A stretch of 64,000 nt of DNA from JAMXLG01 sp963765935 (GCA_963765935.1 CAVXXX010000001.1:1860001-1924000); one strand, 5' to 3'; shown: positions 48,858-57,944, counted from the stretch's first letter. Numbers and translations are program-made. The notes: generated by a model not told the origin, from the letters alone.

Positions 48858-49803
48858 CGAGATGACAACGAGAAAAGCCAAAGTCGCCGTCGTGATGGGC
48901 GGAAGCAGCGCGGAACGAGAGGTCTCGATCCAAACCGGATCGGGCGTGATGCGCGCATTGCAGTCGCTCGGATACGACGCGCAGTCACTCGATTACGACC
49001 GGCGATTCTTGGACGGCATCCGCGAAATTTCGCCCGACGTCGTTTTTATTGCGTTGCACGGTCCCGGCGGCGAGGACGGCCACGTTCAAGCGTTGCTTGA
49101 TTTTCTCGGCATCCCGTATCAAGGCAGCGCGGTTGAAGCGTCTGCGCTTGCGATGGACAAGCACATGACGAAGAAGCTGCTCGCGGCCGAAGGCTTGCCG
49201 ACCGCTGCCTGGGATCTCTTCGATCTCTCCGGCGGAACGTTGCCGCTGCTTCCCGGTTCGCTCGACCTGCCGCTTGTGATCAAACCGCGTTACGAAGGCT
49301 CGTCGGAAGGCGTTACCATCGTCAAGACGCACGAGCAGTGGACGAGCGCGATGCTGACCGCGGCGAAGACATACTCACAAATTATGGCTGAAGAGTATAT
49401 CGAAGGCCGTGAAATCACCGTTCCGATCCTCGGTGAAGAAGCGCTGCCCGTGATTGAAATCGTGCCGACAACCGACGACTTCTACACGTTCTCCGCAAAG
49501 TACGAACAAGGCGCAAGCAGCCACATCGTGCCGGCGAAGATCGATGAAGACCTGGCGGCGCGCTTGCAAATGCTCGCGCTCTCGACGCACCGGCTGCTGG
49601 GATTGCGCGACTACTCGCGTACGGATTTCATCGTGAGCAAAGAGGGCCGTCCACAGATTCTCGAAGTGAATACCTTGCCGGGCCTCACCCCGACGAGTCT
49701 CTTGCCCGATGCGTGCGGCGCGATCGGCATTTCGTACGAAGCGTTGATCGACCGGCTCGTCGGCTATGCAATTGCGCGCGCCGAGGTTCGCGACGTCGCT
49801 TAA
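48847..49803 (+). CDS. ddl: D-alanine-D-alanine ligase
   Basis: 318 residues, ATP-grasp. VAVVMGGSSAEREVSIQTG, VVFIALHGPGGEDGHVQALLDFLGIPYQGS, LPLVIKPRYEGSSEGV, AEEYIEGREITVPIL and ILEVNTLPGLTPTSLLPDA. A second ATG at 48862 gives MTTRKAKVAVVMGG and may be the true start. It supplies D-Ala-D-Ala for MurF. The racemase gene alr lies ~14 kb away at 62450. ftsQ, ftsA and ftsZ, which often follow, are absent here. Confidence 0.95.
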   Translation: MRRNEMTTRKAKVAVVMGGSSAEREVSIQTGSGVMRALQSLGYDAQSLDYDRRFLDGIREISPDVVFIALHGPGGEDGHVQALLDFLGIPYQGSAVEASALAMDKHMTKKLLAAEGLPTAAWDLFDLSGGTLPLLPGSLDLPLVIKPRYEGSSEGVTIVKTHEQWTSAMLTAAKTYSQIMAEEYIEGREITVPILGEEALPVIEIVPTTDDFYTFSAKYEQGASSHIVPAKIDEDLAARLQMLALSTHRLLGLRDYSRTDFIVSKEGRPQILEVNTLPGLTPTSLLPDACGAIGISYEALIDRLVGYAIARAEVRDVA

Positions 49804-50893
49804 GCTCGTACGCGCTGCGGCGATTACGTCACTGATCTGGCTGTGCGTATCATTTGGCGTCGCGCGCGCCGCATCGGGCCCGTATCCCGTCGGCGTGACG
49901 TTCCGAAGCATTCCTGCGGACACCGCGAGCCGCGGAGATAGTTCAGGAAAGCTCTCATTCGTCGTATTCTATCCGGCCACGCCGGGCACGAAGATGAAAC
50001 CGTTTCCGCTCGGCATTCCATTTCAAGCACCGGTCGTTGCGCAAAATGGGCGGCTTGAGCCGGGACGCCATTCCCTCATCATCCTCTCGCATGGTTCAGG
50101 CGGTTCCGCGATGTCGATGTCGTGGCTTGCGCTCGCGCTCGCCGCAAACGGCTACATCGTTGCCGCTCCGAACCACCCCGGTAACACGGCGGTTTCGAAG
50201 TACACGCCGCAGGGATTCGTCTTTTGGTGGCTGCGTGCCGGCGATCTCCGTACCGTGCTCGACGCGATGCTTCGAGACGCTGAATTTCGCAATGCAATCG
50301 ATCCCACGCGCATCGGAGCCGCCGGATTTTCGATCGGCGGCTACACAACGATGGAAATTGCCGGTGGACGCACGGATTGGTCGCGGTATTCCGCGTATTG
50401 CGCGACCCACACGATGTCGACCATGTGCACGTCTCCGCCCGAATATCCGCATCTCGTTCAAGAAGTAAAGCCGATGGTCGACGACCCTGCGATGAAGAGT
50501 CAATTCGCCGCAGCCGGACGATCGTACCGCGATGTGCGCGTACGCGCGGTTCTTGCAATTGCGCCGGCAATGGAGCCGGCCTTCGTTCCGCAATCGCTCC
50601 ATGCGATTTCAATTCCCGTAGAGATCATCGCGGGAATTGAAGATCCAATTGCGCTTCCTTCAGAAAACGCCATCCCGTTCGCCGCTGCGATCCCCGGCTC
50701 CACACTGCAGCTGCTCAAGCATGCGGCGCATTATACGTTTGTCGATGAATGCACGCCCGAGGGCAAACGCGCGGTTCCGGCTATTTGCGTCGATCCTCCG
50801 GGCATCGATCGTGCCGCCATGCACGTGTTTGCCGCGCAAAAGGCGCTGCAATTCTTTGCAAAAACGTTAAAGATGGGCCCGATGGCTATGTAG
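49766..50893 (+). CDS. secreted alpha/beta hydrolase
   Basis: 375 residues: a basic N-terminus plus signal segment AAAITSLIWLCVSFGVARAA, then a dienelactone/chlorophyllase-like hydrolase with SLIILSHGSGGSAMSMSWLA (oxyanion), nucleophile Ser in GAAGFSIGGYTTME, Asp candidate in IAGIEDPIALPSENA and His in KHAAHYTFVDE. Four Cys in the lid region (YCATHTMSTMC, DEC, ICVD) could form disulfides. The start overlaps ddl by 38 nt; no later start is available in frame near the signal. Confidence 0.8.
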   Translation: MQLRAPRFATSLKLVRAAAITSLIWLCVSFGVARAASGPYPVGVTFRSIPADTASRGDSSGKLSFVVFYPATPGTKMKPFPLGIPFQAPVVAQNGRLEPGRHSLIILSHGSGGSAMSMSWLALALAANGYIVAAPNHPGNTAVSKYTPQGFVFWWLRAGDLRTVLDAMLRDAEFRNAIDPTRIGAAGFSIGGYTTMEIAGGRTDWSRYSAYCATHTMSTMCTSPPEYPHLVQEVKPMVDDPAMKSQFAAAGRSYRDVRVRAVLAIAPAMEPAFVPQSLHAISIPVEIIAGIEDPIALPSENAIPFAAAIPGSTLQLLKHAAHYTFVDECTPEGKRAVPAICVDPPGIDRAAMHVFAAQKALQFFAKTLKMGPMAM

Positions 50894-50924
50894 CGAACCC
50901 CGCGAGCCGTGGAGGTTTCGTTTC

Positions 50925-52316
50925 ATGAATCATGCGGATTCTTTTGATTGCCGTTGTCCGCACGGCGGTTTTTCCGATCGTCTTTTTCACCAAGCAAAAA
51001 TTGCGCTAGGTCGCCGTTCGTTTCTTCTCGGCGCTGCAGCCGCCGGTGTCGCGGCCATGCTTCCGTGGCGCGCGCGGGCAGCATCCGACGGTGTAACGGT
51101 GCTTAAGGCGGCGCGGCTCTTCGACGGAAAGAAGATGCAAACGCCGGGCCTGCTTGTAATTTCGGGCGGCCGTATCGTTTCGATGAACGCGGGTGACGCG
51201 GGAAGCGACGCGCACGTGATCGATCTTGGCGACGCGACATTGATGCCCGGACTTATCGATTGTCATACGCACGTCGCGGGCTTCGTCGTCGCCTCGCACT
51301 ATCTCGCGATGCCCGGACGCACGAGCGACAATCCCGAAGAGCTTGCGATTTACGGCTTAAAGAACGCGCACGCGATGCTCGCCAACGGATTTACGACGTT
51401 GCGCGATGTTGGGGGCGGTTGGGGTATCGATCTCGCGGTTCGTGATGCAATCAACGAAGGCACGGTGATCGGCCCTTCGATCTTTGCGGCGGGACCGGCG
51501 CTTTCAATTACCGGCGGACACGGCGATTCCAACGATCTTCCGGATTTCGTTCACGAAGATATGTCAATCGAATCCGGCGTATCGTACGGTCCGTATGGAT
51601 TCCGCGAAAAAGTTCGCGAGCACGTGAAACGCCATGTCGACGTCGTGAAAATTCTCGCGACCGGCGGCGTGCTCAGTTACGGCGACGTATGGGACGTTCC
51701 GCAATTGAACCTCGATGAGATTCAAGCAATCGTCGACGAATCGACGAAGTTCGGCCGCAAAGTCGCTGCCCATTGCCACGGCGACAAAGGCATATCCGTT
51801 GCGGTCGAAGGCGGCGTCCATTCCGTCGAACATTGCACCGGCGTAAGCGATGCGACGTTGAAGAACATGGAGCAGCGTAACACGCATCTGGTGCCGACGA
51901 TTTGGGCGCTCGATTCCATTCTCGTGCCCGGCAATCCGAATCACATCCCGCCGGGTTCGGTGCAGAAAGCCGAATACGCGGCGAAGGTGCGCAATGAAGG
52001 CATGCAACGAGCGCTTGCATCGAGCGTGACGATTGCGTACGGCACGGATGCCGGCGTCTTTCCGCACAAAGAGAACAACAAAGACTTCGCCTTGCTGCAG
52101 AGCATGGGGATGCATCCGATCGATCTCATGCGCTCGGCGACATCGACGGCGGCTGGACTCATCGGTGCAAACGACCGCGGTTCGCTCGCGGCCGGAAAGC
52201 GCGCGGACGTGGTCGCGTTCAAAGGCGATCCGTCGAAGAACATCAGCCTGCTCGAATCGCAGCCGCAACTCGTGATGGTTGGCGGCAAACGGATCGATCC
52301 CGGCCTTTTGGTTTAA
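50925..52316 (+). CDS. Tat-exported metal-dependent amidohydrolase
   Basis: 463 residues. The N-terminal GRRSFLLGAAAAGVAAM has a Tat-type twin-Arg signal, preceded by a Cys/His-containing leader (DCRCPHGG). Amidohydrolase core of the imidazolonepropionase/prolidase type: LIDCHTHVAG (HxH), Lys in VVKILATGGV, AAHCHGDKG, HSVEHCTG and the catalytic Asp in AYGTDAGVFP. It probably hydrolyses a dipeptide or cyclic amide in the periplasm. GTGGAGG precedes the ATG. Confidence 0.88.
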   Translation: MNHADSFDCRCPHGGFSDRLFHQAKIALGRRSFLLGAAAAGVAAMLPWRARAASDGVTVLKAARLFDGKKMQTPGLLVISGGRIVSMNAGDAGSDAHVIDLGDATLMPGLIDCHTHVAGFVVASHYLAMPGRTSDNPEELAIYGLKNAHAMLANGFTTLRDVGGGWGIDLAVRDAINEGTVIGPSIFAAGPALSITGGHGDSNDLPDFVHEDMSIESGVSYGPYGFREKVREHVKRHVDVVKILATGGVLSYGDVWDVPQLNLDEIQAIVDESTKFGRKVAAHCHGDKGISVAVEGGVHSVEHCTGVSDATLKNMEQRNTHLVPTIWALDSILVPGNPNHIPPGSVQKAEYAAKVRNEGMQRALASSVTIAYGTDAGVFPHKENNKDFALLQSMGMHPIDLMRSATSTAAGLIGANDRGSLAAGKRADVVAFKGDPSKNISLLESQPQLVMVGGKRIDPGLLV

Positions 52317-52368
52317 CCGTCAACCGGCCCTTACGTCACGTTTCGCGAGCCTATGCTGTCTAGGCGGC

Positions 52369-53223
52369 ATGAAGGTACTCATTGCCGGAGCAACCGGCAG
52401 CGTGGGCCGCGAACTCATACCGCAGCTGCTCGAGCGCGGCGTGGACGTGAGGGCCGTTACACGCAATCGCACCGGCGCACATCTCCCCGTCGATATTGAG
52501 GTTGTTGAGGCGGATTCGTCCGAGCCTGCCACCTTACACCGTCCGCTGAACGGAGTCGACGCGCTCTTCGTTACGCCCAGAAGCGTGGGCGATGCAATGG
52601 GCGAGTTGCTCGCGCTCGCGCGCGAATGCAACGCGCAAAAAGTCGTGCTCGTCTCCGCGATCACTGTTGAATACGGCGGCGGCGACCGATCGTTCATCGA
52701 GCACTTTCGAACGGCGGAGAGCGCCGTCAAGATGTCAGGGCTCGATTGGACGATCCTGCGTTGCTCGGATTTCGATGCGAACGCGCGGATGTGGAGTCCG
52801 CAGATTCACTCTTCGAATATCGTACGGGGTGCGTTCGGCGACGTCGCGACGGCGTGCATTCACGAACGAGACATTGCCGCTGTGGCGGCCCTCGCACTCA
52901 CGACCAACGATCACGCCGGCGCAGCATACGCGCTCACCGGACCCGAGCGCATCTCGCAAATCGACAAGGTCCGCGCGATCGGGAACGCGGTCGAGAGAGA
53001 GTTGGAGTGGGAAGAACTCCCGGCTGAAGACGTACGTGATGCGATGATCGCAGCCGGCCTTCCCGAGGAAATTCCGGCGCGACTGCTTGGCTATCTCGGC
53101 AGCATGCGCAACCGCGAAGCTCCGCTCACCGATACGGTATCACTTCTCCTCGATCGCGAGCCGCGTTCATTTGCCCAATGGGCGCGCGATCACGCGATGG
53201 AATTTGGCGGCGTCGTATGCTAG
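52369..53223 (+). CDS. NmrA-like NAD(P)-binding protein
   Basis: 284 residues from the ATG at 52369. MKVLIAGATGSVGRELIPQLL is the dinucleotide-binding motif; GVDALFVTPRSV and LDWTILRCSDFDANA are typical of NmrA/quinone-reductase-2 types, which lack the SDR Tyr-x-x-x-Lys and often regulate or reduce quinones. It lies one gene upstream of the ECF41 sigma factor and overlaps the DUF2269-like gene by 7 nt. Confidence 0.88.
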   Translation: MKVLIAGATGSVGRELIPQLLERGVDVRAVTRNRTGAHLPVDIEVVEADSSEPATLHRPLNGVDALFVTPRSVGDAMGELLALARECNAQKVVLVSAITVEYGGGDRSFIEHFRTAESAVKMSGLDWTILRCSDFDANARMWSPQIHSSNIVRGAFGDVATACIHERDIAAVAALALTTNDHAGAAYALTGPERISQIDKVRAIGNAVERELEWEELPAEDVRDAMIAAGLPEEIPARLLGYLGSMRNREAPLTDTVSLLLDREPRSFAQWARDHAMEFGGVVC

Positions 53224-53660
53224 CAGCGCACGTCTTCTTCGGGACCCTCGGTTTCGGGGTAGCGATCGCATTCGACTTGCTCCTGGTCGCGGTCGCGCGA
53301 ACGCGCCAGTTGGATGTGATCGGCGCAACGTATCGGGTGGTGCGCCGCTATATGCCGGTCGTCGGCGTTTCGTTTCTTTTGGCAATTGCAATCGGTGGCT
53401 GGATTGCCGTGGAGCGGCATGAATCGCTTGCATCACGGTGGCTGCTCATCGCCTACGGTTGGCTCATCATCACGGGCACAACAAATGGTGTTGCGATCCA
53501 GCGGCGGACGCGGCGCATCCTCTCGGCAATTGAATCGTCAGGCGGAACGATGACGCCGCAACTCGACGGCATGCTCTCGCGCGCGTGGCCCCTCGGCGCA
53601 ACCGTTGCCGCGATTGCCATGTTCGCAATTATCGCCGTCATGATCGCAAAGCCGGGGTAA
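53217..53660 (+). CDS. DUF2269-like integral membrane protein
   Basis: 147 residues with four membrane helices (FFGTLGFGVAIAFDLLLVAVA; MPVVGVSFLLAIAIGGWIAV; WLLIAYGWLIITGTTNGVA; LGATVAAIAMFAIIAVMI), the layout of DUF2269 proteins. It sits between the NmrA-like gene and the ECF41 sigma factor with overlap and 4-nt gap, so it belongs to the same operon and may be the membrane partner. Function unknown. Confidence 0.7.
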   Translation: MLAAHVFFGTLGFGVAIAFDLLLVAVARTRQLDVIGATYRVVRRYMPVVGVSFLLAIAIGGWIAVERHESLASRWLLIAYGWLIITGTTNGVAIQRRTRRILSAIESSGGTMTPQLDGMLSRAWPLGATVAAIAMFAIIAVMIAKPG

Positions 53661-53664
53661 GGCC

Positions 53665-54561
53665 ATGTCGCATTCGCAAACGCAGATCGATCGATTGGGC
53701 GCATTCGAACGCCACCGTTCGCTCTTGTTTTCTATTGCGTATCGCATGCTCGGAAGCGTTTCCGATGCGGAAGACTTAGTGCAGGAGACGTTCATTCACT
53801 TTCAGGGCGCACGCGACGACGTCATCGGCAATCCGAGAGGGTATCTCGTCACGATCGTGACCAGGCTCTGTCTCAACTATTTGCAGTCGGCACGCGTGCG
53901 CCGCGAGCAGTACGTCGGGACGTGGCTTCCCGAACCGATCGTGACGGAGGATACGAACGATCCGTTCGGCGTTCTGCGGGTCGATGAATCGCTGTCGATG
54001 GCGCTCCTTCTGCTGCTCGAACGGCTGACGCCGCTGGAACGCGCGGTGTTTATTCTCCGTGAAGTGTTTCAGTATTCGTACTCGGAGATCGCAGAAGTGC
54101 TGGGACAAAACGAAGCGCATTGCCGGCAGCTGCTGCATCGCGCACGCGAGCACGTCGGAAGCATGCGGCAACGGTTCGAGGCGAATAAGGAGGACCATCG
54201 ACGTTTGCTCGATCGTTTTGCAGCTGCCGCGTTAAACGGAGACATGTCGGGGCTACTCTCGTTGCTATCGGCCAACGTGCAGCTCATCAGTGACGGCGGC
54301 GGCAAAGCGCGTGCCGTTCCGAACATCATTCATGGAGCGGAGAAGGTTAGCCGCGGTCTTGCACTCGGAATGGCGCACTTCGTTCCGCCCGACATTACGT
54401 ATGAGACGACGTGGATCAACGGCGGTCCCGGCCTTGTTTCGTATCTCGACGGCCGCCCGTTTTCAGCGGTGATTATCGACGTGCGGGATTCGTTGATCGA
54501 TACGATCTTCGTCGTGACCAATCCCGATAAACTGAAGCATTTGACGGGGAAGCACGCATGA
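53665..54561 (+). CDS. ECF41-type sigma factor with SnoaL-like domain
   Basis: 298 residues: sigma region 2 (AYRMLGSVSDAEDLVQETFIHF), region 4 (LTPLERAVFILREVFQYSYSEIAEVLG), and a C-terminal SnoaL/NTF2-like domain. Three ECF41 signatures are present: WLPEP (~87), the DGGG block (SDGGGKARA) and a terminal NPDKL. In ECF41 factors the fused domain controls activity instead of an anti-sigma factor. They usually activate an adjacent carboxymuconolactone-decarboxylase, oxidoreductase or epimerase gene; here NmrA-like genes flank it. Confidence 0.94.
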   Translation: MSHSQTQIDRLGAFERHRSLLFSIAYRMLGSVSDAEDLVQETFIHFQGARDDVIGNPRGYLVTIVTRLCLNYLQSARVRREQYVGTWLPEPIVTEDTNDPFGVLRVDESLSMALLLLLERLTPLERAVFILREVFQYSYSEIAEVLGQNEAHCRQLLHRAREHVGSMRQRFEANKEDHRRLLDRFAAAALNGDMSGLLSLLSANVQLISDGGGKARAVPNIIHGAEKVSRGLALGMAHFVPPDITYETTWINGGPGLVSYLDGRPFSAVIIDVRDSLIDTIFVVTNPDKLKHLTGKHA

Positions 54562-55178
54562 AGATCGCGGTGCTAGGGGCAACAGGTGGAACCGGCCTCG
54601 AAATCGTGAAGCGCGCGGTCGAACGCGGACACTCGGTGACCGCATTCGTTCGATCGCGTCGCGGCCTAGCTGGAGTTGATGCGAACGTGGCGGCGATCGA
54701 AGGGGATCTGTTCGATGTCGACGAGCTTGCACGAACGATCGGCGGACATGATGCGGTGCTATCGGCATTCGGACCGCGCGACCCGAAGAGCCACGAACCA
54801 TTGGTCGCTCCGTTCGCGCGTTCGCTGACTTCTGCAATGACGCAATGCGCCGTCAATCGCCTAATCATCTTGTCGGTTGCATTTTTGTTCCGCAACGCGA
54901 TCGTACCGCCGGCATATCCGGCGGGGCAATTGCTCCTCAAACACCACGTGCGGGACTGCGCCCAAATGGAAGACATCGTGCGAAGCAGCGGTCTCGACTG
55001 GACCATCGTGCGTCCGCCCGCGCTCACGAATAAAGCGCGTACGGAAAAATACCGGGTCGGTATAGACCGGCTGCCGTTCATGGGCTTTACGGCGTCACGG
55101 GCAAACGTCGCCGATTTTATGGTGCGGGCAATGGAAGACAGCTCGTATTCGCGCGAGATCGTCGGCGTAACGGACTGA
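54558..55178 (+). CDS. atypical SDR / NAD(P)H-binding epimerase-like protein
   Basis: 206 residues, ATGA overlap with the sigma gene. MKIAVLGATGGTGLEIVKRAVERGHSVTAFVRS (Rossmann motif), GHDAVLSAFGPRD, and LDWTIVRPPALTNK are typical of flavin-reductase/NmrA-like atypical SDRs. It is likely the direct target or effector gene of the upstream ECF41 factor. Confidence 0.88.
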   Translation: MKIAVLGATGGTGLEIVKRAVERGHSVTAFVRSRRGLAGVDANVAAIEGDLFDVDELARTIGGHDAVLSAFGPRDPKSHEPLVAPFARSLTSAMTQCAVNRLIILSVAFLFRNAIVPPAYPAGQLLLKHHVRDCAQMEDIVRSSGLDWTIVRPPALTNKARTEKYRVGIDRLPFMGFTASRANVADFMVRAMEDSSYSREIVGVTD

Positions 55179-55211
55179 GCTCCACGAACTCACACGGTGG
55201 TTTGTGAGCGG

Positions 55212-55532
55212 TCAAGGGGTCATGGTCTGTTCTTCGATGCAATGTTCCATCGCATTCTTGCAGGTCGCAATCATCTTCTGAAGGCGGACACGCAGCGCGT
55301 CGCCATGCTCGTTCGTCGCGTGCGCGCCGTGCTCTTGAAGCGAATCGAGGTGCTGTCCGATCTGCTCCGTACGCGCTCCAGTCCGCGTTTTCAGTTGCGC
55401 CTGAGCGGCCTCTACATGTTGGAGTGCCTCGTTGATGGATCTCTTTGCTTCAAGATCGTCGGTTTTCGCGGCCGCGTTTAACTCGTCGTGAAGCGCCCTC
55501 AGGTGCTCTTCCAGCGATTGCATTTGATTCAT
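55212..55532 (-). CDS. small coiled-coil hypothetical protein
   Basis: 106 residues from the ATG at 55532, which is preceded by AAGGAGG, a very strong SD. Almost entirely helical and charged with heptad-like spacing (MQSLEEHLRALHDELNAAAK, ALQHVEAAQAQLKTR, LDSLQEHGAH), ending CKNAMEHCIEEQ with two Cys. No domain recognised. It stands alone between the ECF41 operon and the TetR gene. Confidence 0.65.
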   Translation of the reverse strand: MNQMQSLEEHLRALHDELNAAAKTDDLEAKRSINEALQHVEAAQAQLKTRTGARTEQIGQHLDSLQEHGAHATNEHGDALRVRLQKMIATCKNAMEHCIEEQTMTP

Positions 55533-55709
55533 GCCACCCTCCTTCACGCTTTAAGTCTAGCAAATGCACACGGTGTTGGTATTGCCTAGACACAACGCGA
55601 TCGACGCACTAAGCATCAATAGTATATGCCAATATTCGCCGCTCGAACGCGCTCGATGATTTCACGCGGTGGGAAGGCTTGCATGATCGGCCGTCCTGAG
55701 GTAAAGTAG

Positions 55710-55723
55710 ACGCTACGTAGCGT
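55710..55723. promoter_or_regulatory. palindromic operator for the TetR-family gene
   Basis: ACGCTACGTAGCGT is a perfect 14-bp palindrome centred 13 nt upstream of the TetR start codon, the usual place for an autorepression site of this family. Confidence 0.65.
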
Positions 55724-55729
55724 AGCGAT

Positions 55730-56323
55730 ATGGAAGCAACAACGACATCTTTGCGGACGTCCGTCGGGCGCCGGGTGCTGGCCGCCGCAGAGCGGATTCT
55801 TCAAGCGGATGGCTACTCGGGACTGACGATGGAGCGCGTCGCGGCCGAAAGCGGCGTTGCGAAAACGACGCTCTACCGGCGATGGCCGACGAAGGCCGCG
55901 CTCTGCATGAGCCTCTACCTCGACGTTGCGGAACGTGAGCTTCACGACCCGGATACCGGCAACATCGGCGACGATCTCAAGCGCATCACGCGAGCCGTCG
56001 TGCATCTACACACGCAAACCGTTGCCGGTCCGGCCATCATCGGAATGATCGCAGAAGCACACGTGAACCCCGATTCAAGCAGCGGTGTTCTCGCCGAATT
56101 CGCGCAAAAGCGTCGCGAAATCACGCGTCGTGTACTTACGCGCTCGATTAAACGCTGCGAACTGCGCCCGGACGCAGACATCGATCTCATCATCGATGCA
56201 CTCGGCGGCGCTACGATCTTCCGTTTGTTACAATTGCATGCGCCGCTGACGCCGCAATTTGCGGACGCCATCGTCGAACTCGTTCTCAAAGGTTGCATCG
56301 ATGGTGATCGCGGCCCTCGATAA
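55730..56323 (+). CDS. TetR-family transcriptional repressor
   Basis: 197 residues. N-terminal helix-turn-helix GRRVLAAAERILQADGYSGLTMERVAAESGVAKTTLYRRWPTKAAL is canonical; the C-terminal ligand domain (AGPAIIGMIAEAHVNPDS, DADIDLIIDALGGATIFRLL) fits the TetR_C_16/AcrR-like group. A perfect palindrome lies just upstream. It overlaps the GNAT gene by 23 nt, which may be its regulated target. Confidence 0.93.
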   Translation: MEATTTSLRTSVGRRVLAAAERILQADGYSGLTMERVAAESGVAKTTLYRRWPTKAALCMSLYLDVAERELHDPDTGNIGDDLKRITRAVVHLHTQTVAGPAIIGMIAEAHVNPDSSSGVLAEFAQKRREITRRVLTRSIKRCELRPDADIDLIIDALGGATIFRLLQLHAPLTPQFADAIVELVLKGCIDGDRGPR

Positions 56324-57059
56324 CCCGATTTGGTCGAGCTTGACGGGCGCACATGCCGCGTATGCAACCGGCGGTGCCGATCTCAAAGTGTATCCGTCAG
56401 AAATGGCGCCGTTTGCTGCAGTACCATCATCGGAAGTTACGCTAAGTGATGATCTGCTCGCCGAAACGCTGGGCGATCGTTCGTTTGTCTATTTCGTCGG
56501 AACGCTACCGCGGATCGAGGCGCGCCGCTTCGAATTGACGCCGTACCGGAACATTCGTCAAATGGTGTGCGGGGGATTGAAGCCGGCGCCCGTCCACGCT
56601 GATGTCCCGTCACGCGAACTGAAGCGAAGCGATGTGCGGGACATGCTCGAACTCATGGAGCGCGTCTATCCGGCATATTTTCGTACGCGCACCATCGAAA
56701 TGGGCCGCTACGTCGGCGTCTATGAACGCGGCGAACTCGTCGCGATGGCGGGCTTGCGCATGGCTCCGTGCGGTTATCGGGAAATCAGCGGCGTATGTAC
56801 CGATCCCCGTTTCGCCGGACGAGGATACGCGGGAATGCTCGTGCGGTCGCTAGCCGAGGGTGTTCTTGCGAATGACAAGACGCCCATGCTGCATATGGAT
56901 CTCGATAACGCTCGAGCGTTGCGATTATATGAAGCGCTCGGCTTCGTCAATCGCTCGGATGTGGCAATGTGTCGCGTTTCGCGTGCTGGGGAAAGACCGC
57001 GTACGGAGGTGCATCATGAAAGCCAGAGACATCATGACTCCGAACGCGGAATGGATTGA
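56301..57059 (+). CDS. GNAT N-acetyltransferase
   Basis: 252 residues from the ATG at 56301. The C-terminal half is an FR47-like GNAT domain: MAGLRMAPCGYREISGVCTDPRFAGRGYAGMLV holds the acetyl-CoA loop (R-G-x-G-x-A), then MLHMDLDNARALRLYEALGF. The N-terminal ~130 residues form a second, poorly conserved domain as in many double-GNAT proteins. The 3' end overlaps the CBS gene by 44 nt; the last ~20 residues (TEVHHESQRHHDSERG) may be run-through sequence. Confidence 0.82.
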   Translation: MVIAALDNPIWSSLTGAHAAYATGGADLKVYPSEMAPFAAVPSSEVTLSDDLLAETLGDRSFVYFVGTLPRIEARRFELTPYRNIRQMVCGGLKPAPVHADVPSRELKRSDVRDMLELMERVYPAYFRTRTIEMGRYVGVYERGELVAMAGLRMAPCGYREISGVCTDPRFAGRGYAGMLVRSLAEGVLANDKTPMLHMDLDNARALRLYEALGFVNRSDVAMCRVSRAGERPRTEVHHESQRHHDSERGMD

Positions 57060-57423
57060 TGCGAACGAAACCATCGAGAACGTAGCCCGGCGTTTGGCCA
57101 GCGAGGATATCGGTGCGATGCCGATCTGCGAGGGCGAACATCTGCGCGGCATGGTGACCGATCGCGATATCGTCACAAAAGTGATCGCCAAAGGGCGCAA
57201 TCCCGCGCAGGTGCAAGCGCGCGAATTAGAGACCGGCAATCCCGTCACGATCGGTGCCGATGATTCAATCGAAGAAGCGGCGCAGACGATGGCGCAACAT
57301 AAAGTGCGCCGCTTGCCCGTCATTGACGGTCACAAGTTGATCGGCATGGTAAGTCAGGCGGATCTCGTCAAAGCGCTACCGCCCGATCAAGCAACGCGGA
57401 TGCTGCAGGCGATTTCGACTTAG
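57016..57423 (+). CDS. tandem CBS-domain protein
   Basis: 135 residues, ATG preceded by GGAGGT. Two CBS domains back to back: MKARDIMTPNAEWIDANETIENVARRLASEDIGAMPICEGEHLRGMVTDRDI and GNPVTIGADDSIEEAAQTMAQHKVRRLPVIDGHKLIGMVSQADL, giving a Bateman module that binds adenine nucleotides. Stand-alone CBS pairs often regulate transporters or enzymes. It converges with the DUF5069 gene with 4-nt overlap. Confidence 0.92.
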   Translation: MKARDIMTPNAEWIDANETIENVARRLASEDIGAMPICEGEHLRGMVTDRDIVTKVIAKGRNPAQVQARELETGNPVTIGADDSIEEAAQTMAQHKVRRLPVIDGHKLIGMVSQADLVKALPPDQATRMLQAIST

Positions 57424-57848
57424 CGTCTATCCGCAAACATTGCGAGATCGTCGTACTCCAGCATCTTGAGGACCGGCGTCTCGAGCGGAAGTACTTTCGC
57501 GACCGGATAGCGTTCGAAGAAGTTCGGGCTTTCCATCCGGTCGCGAAGCGTTTGTGCCGGCAATTCCGAGTTCACGCGATCGCGCGCTTCTTGCGTCGTG
57601 TGCTTGAGAATCCACTGCGCCACGTCATCGTCGTTCTGTGCTAGCGCAACGACGGAACGAAAGTCATCCAGATCGATGTTGAGCGTCGTGAGAGCGCGCG
57701 TGCTAAATCCGTCGACCTTATACTCGCCCGGATCACCGCCCGGGAGCGTCGCACGTACTTTATCCACGGTTCGTGCCATAAACACGACGCCACCGAGGAC
57801 GTCGGTTGGTTTTCGCGGCGGTGCAAGCCTGAGATTTAACGGTTCCAC
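57420..57848 (-). CDS. DUF5069 protein
   Basis: 142 residues. LAPPRKPTDVLGGVVFMARTVDKVRATLPGGDPGEYKVD is the conserved DUF5069 opening, followed by a helical domain with W in VAQWILKHTTQE. Cytoplasmic, function unknown. Stands divergent from citrate synthase. Confidence 0.8.
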   Translation of the reverse strand: MEPLNLRLAPPRKPTDVLGGVVFMARTVDKVRATLPGGDPGEYKVDGFSTRALTTLNIDLDDFRSVVALAQNDDDVAQWILKHTTQEARDRVNSELPAQTLRDRMESPNFFERYPVAKVLPLETPVLKMLEYDDLAMFADRR

Positions 57849-57870
57849 GAGGCTCCTCTAAATGTCGCAG

Positions 57871-57922
57871 GGAGGCCGGTTCAGGCGCCTCCTCAAATTC
57901 TCTATACCCCCCTCGACAGAGG
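57871..57922 (+). promoter_or_regulatory. hairpins in the citrate synthase leader
   Basis: GGAGGC / GCCTCC (57871-57876 with 57887-57892) and CCCTC-GACA-GAGGG (~57909-57922) form two consecutive stems between the divergent DUF5069 and citrate synthase starts, just before the SD TGGAGG. They may influence initiation; no known riboswitch was recognised. Confidence 0.35.
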
Positions 57923-57944
57923 GCGGTTTCCCCTGGAGGAACAC

